A DNA stretch of 64,000 bases, taken from contig CM065297.1 in the NCBI GenBank assembly GCA_032871835.1, positions 64,033,253 to 64,097,252 of the forward strand, read 5' to 3'. Position numbers and translations under genes: made by a program. The notes beneath the pieces are model-generated. The model was not told the DNA's origin, did not search any database, and saw nothing but the letters and a program-made list of their open reading frames with translations. Shown here piece by piece: positions 55,484-64,000 of this stretch. The stretch comes from Dipteronia dyeriana (lineage: Eukaryota; Streptophyta; Magnoliopsida; Sapindales; Sapindaceae). Position 1 is the first letter of the stretch, and each line of letters opens with the position of its first letter.

Positions 55484-55720
55484 TGTTTAACTATAAAAAA
55501 ATGGTCTTTTCTGACGATAAAACGTCGTCTTTAGCCATAAGAAAAGATGATTTCCCGTAGAAAATATGCTTTTCCGATGGTATTTAGTCGTCGAAGGCTG
55601 TCACAAATATGCTAGTCGTAAATAATCTTTTACTGACGAACCATCACAAATACTGCAATTTTCAACAGTCAGGGCCATCAGAAAAGATAAAAATGCCATG
55701 GGTAACAGTAGTTAAAGGTG
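55484..55720 (+). mobile_element. CACTA-like terminal fragment
   Basis: AACTATAAAAAAATGG followed by repeated GACGA/TCGTC motifs ('tctgacgataaaacgtcgtc', 'ttagtcgtcgaagg', 'tactgacgaacc') resembles a CACTA terminus and its subterminal repeats. The opposite end is not found. Confidence 0.45.
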
Positions 55721-57200
55721 TTCAAAATTTCTAGTGCTAACCAAAAATTTGCTCGGGGTGTGGAATTTCAGGTAGCACCCTATAGATCACTACCTTGGAG
55801 GTTGCGGTCGGGGTGGTACTTTCAGTACCAGGTTTATACGTGTGATAGTGGAGATGAAGATGGATGACAACACTACGTATTAAAGATATGTAAAGGAAAA
55901 TGGCATTGTTCTATTACTGTTGAATGACTCAAACGTATTGTACAAATATCACTCAAAAAACGTAATGGAGGTGGCAGCTTCGTGTCTGTCAATAAGTAGA
56001 AAAATGGAAGCCGTGTTTTTCTTAGAGAATTTAGGCCAGGATAAAACTCTGTTCACTGCTGGTGAATGTAGGTTCCAATTTTTGCCTCTACACTACAAGT
56101 ATTCAGGATCTAGATCTCCCATCTGCATGCTACGATCAATGTATTTATACAAGGTCCAATTAGGTTTAACTCATCATTTCCCCACCATGCATATCTCAAT
56201 TAAATCCCCCTTATCATGCTGGATCTCCCATTTAAATGTAATTGGATTTTGTTAATCAACGGATTCGAGGATATTTTGGAGGGAGATAAGTTTTTTCTTC
56301 ACTGAACTTAATGGCTTGATCTACACGTATGTAGTGGTTTAATGTAGGTTGGAATGTAGATATGATCCTATGTGTCGTCATGGTGAGATGCCTTATGAAG
56401 GTTGTCAACTGCGGCACTTGCAACATGGAATAACAAGGTACTTCTCTATACCCGTCTTGACATCTAGAGCTGGATCTGACCCTTTCAGGTCCCTTTTAGG
56501 GCATGGCATGACTGTTTTGGCATTTTTTTAGTGGCGACAGAGCTTTCTGTGTTTCCTCCTTCTTGCCTAAACAGTTTAGGATCATCCTCTAGTGAAATGG
56601 CGAGAAACTGTTGGGCAAACTTGTTGTCCTGAAGATCTCTTTGTGCAACTGGAAAGGGTAGCGTGCCTCTAGAGAGGCCACGAGATATTTTGACCTCGGA
56701 GAGCTTAGGTCCTCCTCTGTCGGCCTTGCTTCGGGCTTGTGTTTCGATGTATAGAGCTTGATTCGATCATACCGGGTTTTTCCTGGTGAATTTGAATGCT
56801 TACAATGTGTTCCAAGGGTATGGGCAACCTCGTCTTGCTTTTACGGGGTCACATGGTAGATCGACCCCGGAAACCCTGGTACATTGTTTCATAAGCTGGG
56901 ATTTGGACCACTGCTTGGAAGATGGAAAATTTGCCTTTGGTTCCTAGCCAAATTTGGCTATTAACAGAAGTCCCCTCTGACTTGAACACCGGTGATTGAG
57001 TTGGGGTTGGAGTCAGATTCCTGTTTTACTTGGGAAATTTTCCCTCTTCTTTAGTTGCTAGAATATGGGAAAGGATCCTCTCATTAAATGTAGGAGAAAC
57101 GTAGCGAGCAAGAAAGTAGTGTATTTTTCAAAATAATCTGGCTGTATTACGTCAGTCCCCGAGAATCGAGGTAATCTTCACAAAAGATCTTGCTTCTACA
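55721..57200. other. Non-coding stretch, probably 3' end region of the Tat element
   Basis: No recognisable coding domain. The 111-codon frame at 55920 matches nothing I know. By position, beyond the antisense ORF of a minus-strand Tat element, the 3' LTR should lie here, but I could not define its TG...CA limits. Confidence 0.3.
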
Positions 57201-57385
57201 TTGGATTTCATCACCGGCTTCATAGGTTACTGTTCCATTCATCCCTATTTAAACCTGGTAGCTTCGTTGTCTCCTTCACGCTTTCGTCTTCTTCAAATTT
57301 CAAACTTTCCAAAACTTCTCTCTCTTCATCTTCGTAAAGGCCACTGTCTTTTCTTCTACACTCTCAACCTTTCTTTACTTGATAA

Positions 57386-58255
57386 TGCCGAACTCCGATG
57401 AAAATGTTCATCATTTGGTGGACGGAGATGATGCCTCCGGCTCGACTTCTGGGAAGCGGGAACATGAAGATTCTAGTGACAGAGATGACCTTCCACTTCG
57501 TCAGCATCACCGTTCAGGTTGAAAAATTTAGATTGGATCTGGCATCTCAAACCGCCCTGATAATATACTGGACCAAGTGGATAAGGAATCAGATAAAGAA
57601 TCTGGGGGTGCCACAGCTAGTAAGGCCAAGCTATAGTCGTCGACGATCTTTTGTAGGAAATTCTTCCATACAACTTCAAGGTCATTCCCGATTCTACAAC
57701 TGATCTGAACTCGATTAATCGTTTGAAGGCTAAGTACAACATTCCTGACAACAACACTGTCTTAATTCCTTCCAAGAACTGTAATGTCTTTTCTTCTCCT
57801 AAAGGTGTGCTCCTGATCCATATCGCAGCTCTCGAGAATAGGGTGGGGCTTCCTCTTCACCCCTCCATCCAACATGCTCTCAACGCCCTCTAACTGGCTC
57901 CTCTCCAATTAACCCCTGGCTTTTGGAGATATCTAATTGGCTTCCTCACGCTGTGGAGGGAGCAGTGTGAGTTGAGTAAGGTAGCCAGGGAGCCCGGAGC
58001 GGAGGAACTGGCTTACATCTTCCAAACTGGCAGTCTATCCGGTGGCCCAAGAGGTCAATTCTATGCAAAAGCCAAGAATAAGCTCAACTTCATCGTTCTT
58101 GGTGCTTCCAAGAAAGACCTCGCAAGGAAGAAAGATTGGATTTTTATGGAAGGTGATTGGGGAAGCTCGATTTTCATCGACGAGCATGAATTCGATTTTC
58201 CTACTGCTTTCAATGATAAGCCCTCAAGGGACAAGGATTCTCTGCCACAACGATC
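57386..58255 (+). pseudogene. Tat-lineage antisense ORF, 'putative gypsy-type transposon' domain
   Basis: Opens MPNSDENVHHLVDGDDASGS, interrupted by stops and shifts. Then a block near 57800-57960 reads VGLPLHPSIQHALN and APLQLTPGFWRYLIGFLTLW in shifted frames, followed by the clean frame 57972-58256: VAREPGAEELAYIFQTGSLS, GGPRGQFYAKAKNKLNFIVL and KKDWIFMEGDWGSS. This matches the plant Transposase_28 family, an accessory ORF of Tat gypsy elements, function unknown. A TATTTAAA at 57244 lies upstream. It runs opposite to the pol at 61.2-62.9 kb. Confidence 0.7.
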
Positions 58256-59930
58256 TTAACCAAAAGTTTCCCACTACTGACTATTTTGATCTCCGTAGGG
58301 TGAATCGATACCTGCGCATCTCTACTGCTTCTCCCAGTAAGAATGAGAAATTTGAATTAGCTTGCTTCCTTTATGCTAGTCACCTTGATTCGGACCCCCC
58401 ATCTTTCTTTCTTTTTTAACAATTTTTGTTGCTCTAGCTACCCATGAATTTCAGCAAGCTCGCACCCTTCCTCATTTTGCCAGACCAACCCAGGGGACCT
58501 TTTTAGCTACCTCGAAGAAAAGGGGTCATCCGCTCCAGCCAGGGTTCCCCTGCTCCTATCTCGCCTCCTTCCCAACCAAGGTTCATGATGGAGATCTTCG
58601 CATCTCGTGCTTCTAAGGCACAAGAAAAGTTGACCACCGCCCCTCCTATAGCTGTTATAGTTGGCACTGTTCCTACCTCGGTTGTCCCTCATGTTGTCGC
58701 TACTACTTCTATTACCCTCGTGGTTAGCCTACCTGATGTCCTTGTTCCTCCAACTATATCCTCGATTTCTCGAGCTTTAAAGGGCCTTGAGACTGCTGTT
58801 GCGAAAGGTCCTCCTACCTGCCTTCAACATCAATAAAGCCCCGCCAGACTAGATGGGGTCAATAGCAGTTTATCACATCTTATCTAGGTGGTAGCATCTC
58901 TCTGATCGCTTCAATCCCCGTCGGTATCCGGTCCACTCTCTTTATCGAGGTAACTATCTTTCTTCATCTGCAATCGAAGTAGCTAATTTGATTATTTTCT
59001 AACTTGAACTTTGCTTCCTATAGGCTTTCAAATTCAATGTTGCCATAGGCCACCAAGTGGCCTCTCTTCGTGATCGCGCTACAAAAGCTGAGGGTGAATC
59101 TAAAAGGGGCTTCAGACTGCTCGTGCGAGCTTAGGTTTTTGTGCAAGAGATGACCTCCAGCCAAAAAGAGATGGAGAAGGAGTTGGTCGAGCTTCAGTGC
59201 GATCATGTAAGGCTAAAATGGTCATTAGATCAGGAAAGCCTCCAATCCACCCACAGGGCCGAACAAAGAGATTCATGGAAGGCGAATGCCGAGATGCTAG
59301 AGATTAAAAGCCATAATTTACATGGTCAGATGGCCAAGCTGTAGGCCAAGGTGGATGCCTCTTTCAGTGACATCTTTTTACGTCTCCTACCAAGATGTGA
59401 AGCTCTTCCTCCTCCTTTTGATTTGTCTGTCATCGCTATCTAGGACAGGGAGGAGATCATGGAAAAAGTTAAGATGATGTCTCTTCCTGTTGGTGATAGA
59501 GCAGGTCCCTCAAGCGCAGCTGGAGCCAGGAAGCAAATGATCGAATAAGATCTTTCTCTTCCTCCCCCTCCTTCAGTCCTTCATAGCTCAGGACCAAGAG
59601 AGTCTTCCGACAAGATCCAGCTTGAAGGAGATTCTATTGTTGTCATAGAGGTGGGAAAGGTGCTACCTGAGGTTCAAAAAAGAACTGAAGATTGCCTTGA
59701 GAACCTCGCTGGAGTAGAGTCAAGGGTTTAGTAAACGGTAACAGAGTCATCTGCTACCACACAGGATGCGATCATTCCCACTAAGGTTATAGCTGTGGTA
59801 AGTGAAGTCCTGGAAGAGGACCAAGCAGGGCAGCAAGCAAATGAGCAGCCCCCGGATGAAGGAGTAGCAAGAGGGGACAATCAGGTTAGTCAAATACCAA
59901 AATAAGGAGAGGTCAATAGAGACCATCAGG
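58256..59930 (+). pseudogene. Antisense ORF continuation, coiled-coil region
   Basis: Broken plus-strand frames: 59141-59341 reads MTSSQKEMEKELVELQCDHV and onward in heptads, flanked by AFKFNVAIGHQVASLRDRAT and, after a stop, AKVDASFSDIFLR; then acidic, proline- and serine-rich text to about 59905. C-terminal coiled coils follow the gypsy-type domain in this accessory ORF. At least six stops, so not functional. Confidence 0.5.
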
Positions 59931-60631
59931 AAGGAAGAGCAGTGGGAGGAAGCCAGAAGGATGCTGGAGTTTGATATGATCCCTTTGACGACTTATCTTG
60001 ATTGCCCAGAAAAAGGGGGTGGGCACCCTGTTATACTCATGATCAGTTCTTTTTTTATTTACAGACACTGCCCGGAACCAGGGGTTAAGCTTCCTGCTTG
60101 ATGTATGCAGCCTTGTGAGAGGATAGGCTCCCTTATCGTTATTAATGAAAGTTTGTTATGATTTTCTTCAAACTTGCCTTGATTGACCCCTGATCATGAA
60201 CTTTTACCATGGTTGGATACTCCTTGCTTCATTTCTGATCTTGACCAAGTTGTAGTCTTCAACGTAATTCTGACTTGAGTAAATTTGGCAATTAATGACC
60301 TCCAATCTGTTGAGTCTAGGCTGACAATTGTCAACCTTGTCCGCACCTTTAACTTGATGTATTTCAACCAAGTTTCCATATCGGGCTCTTATAACTATGT
60401 CCATGCAAAGTTGAAAAAAAAACATGGAAAGCAAGTAGTTTAAAGATATTCCACTGTGGTGCATGTTGGATCCAAGAAGGATCTTTCTTTGTCAAATGAC
60501 AGGGTTGATGTCTAACCCTGACACTTAGGCGAAATTCACATTGTGATATTTTGGGTACCTCATTATCTCGTATTGGGGATAGGAGGCATCGTGACATAGA
60601 GACTTTGGTTTGGCAAACTTTTATGTAGTTA

Positions 60632-61100
60632 GGCTTTGATCCCCGCATGGTGGGTGGTAACCTAGCTTAGGTGTCGGGAAAGTTCCTCAGCCAACCTGGT
60701 CTCGAGGTCTAATGGCAATTATGCTCTTACATTTAGACCCCTCTTGGAGGTGGTATCCCGACTAAGGTATCAGGATGGTTATCTAGCTACCCTGGTCTCG
60801 AGATCTGGATGGCAACTATGCTCTTACACTTAGAAACTTATTTGGGGTGGTAGCCCGACCAAGGCATCAGGAAGGCTATCTAGCTATCCTGGTCTTGAGA
60901 TCTGGATGTCAACTATGCTCTTACACTCTGACCCTTCTTGGGAGTAGTAGCCCGACCAAGGCATCAGGAAGGCTATCTAGCTACCCTGGTCTAGACATCT
61001 GGGTGACAACTATGCTCTTACACTCAGACCTTTCTTTGGCGAGGGGTGGTGCCCAGCCAAGGCATCAAGGAAGCTATCTAGTTTTCCTTGATTCATGTAA
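60632..61100. repeat. 97-bp tandem repeat (about 4.5 units)
   Basis: The landmark 'atgctctta' recurs at 97-base intervals (60724, 60821, 60918, 61015 for its CTC). Each unit contains 'cccgaccaaggcatcagga' and 'ggctatctagctaccctgg'. It lies between the minus-strand pol and the antisense ORF. Confidence 0.92.
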
Positions 61101-61199
61101 AATTTATTCGTGGAGAATATATTTGGAGATGGAGAAATTAATATCAAACTTTATTAATGATCAAGATGGAGTACATTGATGTTGAGAAACACGTTGATA

Positions 61200-62910
61200 C
61201 CTAAATGGAGGTTGTCTGCTAAGGAGTCCTCTGCCTAGAGATAAAACTTCTTCAAGATATCGGCGTTCCAGGTGTGGTGGATGGGTCGACCATCCATTTC
61301 TTCAATCTTGTATGCTCTATTTCGGACCATTACTTTCACTAAGTATGACCCCTCCCAATTAGGTCTAAGGACCCTATCCGATCTTATCCGAGTATTCTGG
61401 GTCACTTTGCTCTGACCTTTCTGTCAAAATAGCTGGCAATCTTGCATTGGTAAACTGCTACTTTCTCAGCTGTCCGATCTTGTTTCTCTTCCAAGAGGTC
61501 TAGATTGGCTCAAAGCTTGACATCTTTTCTCTCTGGCTCAAAGTGTTGTACCCAGAACAAGGCCAGCTTACGCTCGATGGGAATGACTGTTTCAGCCCCG
61601 AAAGCCAGAGAGTAAGTGTTTTTCCGATAGATGTCCTCTTCGTGGTTCGATATGCACAGAGAACATCAGAGAGCTCCTCGACCCACTTGTCTTTCTTCTG
61701 CTGCAACTTCTTTGTCAATAACTTCTTGATGGTCTTGTTGGTATACTAGACCAGCTCATTAATCTGAGGGTGAGCTACTAAAGCAAGCCTGAGGTCGATT
61801 CTCAAGCCTTCACACAAGTCTCTAAATCAGGCATTGTCGAATTGTTTACCTAGGTTAGCTATTATGATGAATGGAGTTCTGAACCTGCAAACCACATTGG
61901 TTTTGATGAACTTAGTCGTATTCTATTCTGAAATTTGGGAGAGAGGTCCTGCTTCGACCCACCATGTGAAATAATCAATTGTAACGATAGCATGGTTAGC
62001 CAGCCTATGAGTTGTGGAAAGTGGGCAGATCAGGTTGATCCCCCACATGGTGAATAGGTAAGGCGAACTAATTGATGGTAGCCGCTCTGGAGGAAGGTGG
62101 CTCAAGTTCGAGGTCCTCTAGCACAATTCACATGACTGCACAAACACCTTCGCGTCTTGGAGAATAGTTGACCAGTAATACCCCATGCGAAGCACTTGAT
62201 ACGCAAAAGCCTCCCCAACAATGTGATTCCCGCAGTCCCAGTGTGGACCTCTCTTAATGCCCAACTGGCATTGTCAAGATACATACATCGAAGCAAATGA
62301 AGGGATTTGCCTCTCTTGTAAAAGTACCCATCGATCAGGCCATACCAGACGGATAACCTCTTGGTTTTTCAGGCTTTGTCGGGATCTTCAGGAAGCTTTT
62401 CTTTCTAGAGGTGGGAAACTTTTGGGTCTATCCAACAAGACAGCCGCTCAACGGGGAAGATTTCCTTTCCTTGCCCGCTGTTATGCTTGATTAGAAGATC
62501 GCATAGAAGGGCACTCTTCTGGGTAGGGCTTGACCCCCATTCGTAGCTATCTTTACTAAGATGTCTGCACGATGGTTTTTCTGTAGAGGTATCTGCTCAA
62601 TCCAGATCCCATTGAACCTTTCCCTGAGTTGTTGGACCAATTTCAGGTAGGCAGCCCTGTTGTCGCCCCTGGCTTGGTAAAGTCTTGTAACCTGGTTGAC
62701 AATGAGCAACGAGTCACTCTTGAGGTGCAAAAAATCAGCCCTAAGCTCAAGAGCAACCTTCATTCCTGCTATGGGAGCTTTATACTCGGCTTCAATATTG
62801 GTTTCTTTGAACTTGAACCAGAAACAGTGGCAACATTTCGTCCTTTCCGGATCACTCAGGACTATACCAGCTCCAATTCTGCCTGTCCAGATGCTCCACC
62901 ATTGTAAAGA
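61200..62910 (-). pseudogene. Tat gypsy pol: RNase H and integrase
   Basis: Minus strand. RNase H frame 62491-62925: GRIGAGIVLSDPERTKC, FKETNIEAEYKAPIAGMKVA, LHLKSDSLLIVNQVTRLYQA, RGDNRAAYLKLVQQLRERF, KNHRADILVKIAT: D/E/D-type catalytic positions and the IEAEYxAxIAGM motif of Tat/Ogre-type elements. Integrase zinc domain near 62102-62296 (KTRRCLCSHVNCARGP), core 61923-62105 (MWGINLICPLS, TIDYFTWWVEAGPLSQIS), C-terminal part 61500-61718 (KWVEELSDVLCAYRTTKRTS). Frames shift between pieces. RT and gag are missing, cut by the LTR at 62911. Confidence 0.85.
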
Positions 62911-64000
62911 TGAAAATACAAACACGGTTAAATGCTCAAGACTAACCTAGAGAGGGGGTGAATAGGTTAGTTACTTTTTTCGACTCCCTTAGAAACAAAC
63001 AAAAGTTTGTCCCTCTAGATTGCTTATATCACAATATATATATATCAAATAAAGACACTTAATCAATATATAAAAAAAAAAAAACAAAGTGTGAAACAAA
63101 CAAGTAATTGTAACACATACACAATCTATATTATAGAAAGGAAGTCAACTTACATAAAGAGTTCTATCCATATTATTCAAATAACAAATACAAATATAAG
63201 AGAGACAGAGATAGAGAAAAGTTGACACAAGATATAACACGATAAACCTCCAAAGAGGAAACATCCATGGGTTAGCAACCACCGGCAAACAAAATCCACT
63301 AATAGATAAGACAAGTACAATCTCTTAAGTGACCCCTTCACCTAGAAACTAGCCTCCTATCCTACTCATGAAAATGTCACCCAAATGCTCAACAATTCGA
63401 GGCCTCACACCTCTTGTCAAGACTTCCTCGCTCACCTTACCGAATCCTCACGATCCAAGGCAAGACTTCTTGCTCAACTATCCGAGTCCTCGTGACTCTA
63501 GTCAAGACTTTCTCGCTCACCCTTTCCGGATCCTCACGACAATAGGCAAGACTTCTTGCTCGACTATCTGAGTTCTCCCAACTCTAGCCAAAACTTCCTT
63601 GCTTGACAATCCAATGTCTCACACCTCTTGCCAAGACTTTCTTGCTCAACAACATAGGTCTCACACCTATTGTCAAGACTTCCTTCTCACAAGACATCTA
63701 GGTGATCATGAATGCAAAACGCAAACAAGCACGCAACATAGAATGTTATGATCAACACATCCTATGGAAAATACTAGACATGAGCATGAATGCACAAAAC
63801 AAATGTAATCTAGTCAATCATGCATGTTTAATTCATCTAGATCATGTAAGATATGTTCAACATTAATTACAACCTAGATACATGCATAGATCTAAAACTT
63901 GAATCATAAGATATGTTCAATTAATCACATAATCAAGTTTAAATAATATATACCAAAAACATGCTAAAATCATATGACAAAGTCATTTAGATTAAAGCTA
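62911..64000 (-). repeat. M1-family LTR, running off the window
   Basis: Plus strand starts TGAAAATACAAACACGG, as at 20755, followed by CCTAGAGAGGGGGTGAATAGG and, at 63400-63690, the 42-43-bp repeats ('caagacttcctcgctcacc'). On the minus strand this is an LTR 3' end. No primer-binding site follows inward, and Tat RNase H lies directly against it, so it is the 3' LTR of an element or a solo LTR. The right end is outside. Confidence 0.82.

Noticed and set aside
55920..56255. 111-codon plus-strand frame as host gene
   Set aside because: No recognisable domain, no splice or promoter context, and position between element fragments.
60632..61100. Regular repeats considered as CRISPR
   Set aside because: Units are contiguous 97-bp tandem copies without unique spacers, in a plant retroelement.
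62629..62950. Plus-strand frames overlapping the Tat RNase H
   Set aside because: Antisense shadows of the minus-strand RNase H, which has clear family motifs.
1..64000. Endogenous pararetrovirus or other viral insertion
   Set aside because: No movement protein, coat protein or caulimovirus-type RT motif seen; all RT and RNase H fragments fit copia, gypsy or L1 families.

Overview
The window is a stretch of a eudicot nuclear genome. It is AT-rich, has intron-split genes, and consists mostly of nested plant transposable elements: Ty1/copia, Ty3/gypsy, an L1-type LINE, a CACTA element and long solo LTRs. The host sequence beneath is a small cluster of alpha-type carbonic anhydrase (alpha-CA) loci on the minus strand. 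Every copy is broken. I found no rRNA, CRISPR, operon or prokaryotic feature.

Host layer. Locus A (8204-27593) is a single six-exon alpha-CA gene. Exons 1-4 lie at 26490-27593, and the end of exon 5 plus exon 6 at 8204-8508. Nested retroelements of about 18 kb separate the two parts. Locus B (45242-54585) has exon 1, then three successive copies of the block exons 2-3-4-5 (period about 1.28 kb once insertions are removed), then exon 6, so it looks like one transcription unit whose core was triplicated in tandem. The 3' flanks (7141-8203 and 44144-45241) and the promoter-proximal regions of the two loci match, so A and B are tandem segmental duplicates.

Retroelement layer. 1-7140: LTR pieces, a copia primer-binding site and a solo LTR (4138-6567, family T). 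8509-26470: element M1 (copia gag, no pol found) in intron 4 of locus A. Its 3' LTR holds a solo LTR of the same family in the opposite direction (M2, 8556-14240), which itself holds a family T solo LTR (8957-11090) and a rearranged 1.1-kb LTR element (12671-13777). Its 5' LTR holds a family T solo LTR (22901-26133), which holds another solo LTR (23560-24401). 28251-44129: an L1-type LINE between loci A and B, bracketed by a 14-16 bp target duplication and ending in poly-A, filled by a copia fragment, two gypsy fragments, a solo LTR and a non-autonomous CACTA element. Within locus B: a deleted copia element in an exon (48188-51041) and a family T solo LTR in an intron (51441-53682).

55.5-62.9 kb is a Tat-lineage gypsy element: pol on the minus strand, a 97-bp tandem repeat, and a 'gypsy-type transposon' ORF on the opposite strand. 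From 62911 an M1-family LTR runs off the window.

Boundaries given with matching 5-bp (LTR), 3-bp (CACTA) or 14-bp (LINE) target duplications were read directly from the sequence. Others are approximate and marked so. Family names rest on recognised protein motifs, without database searches.
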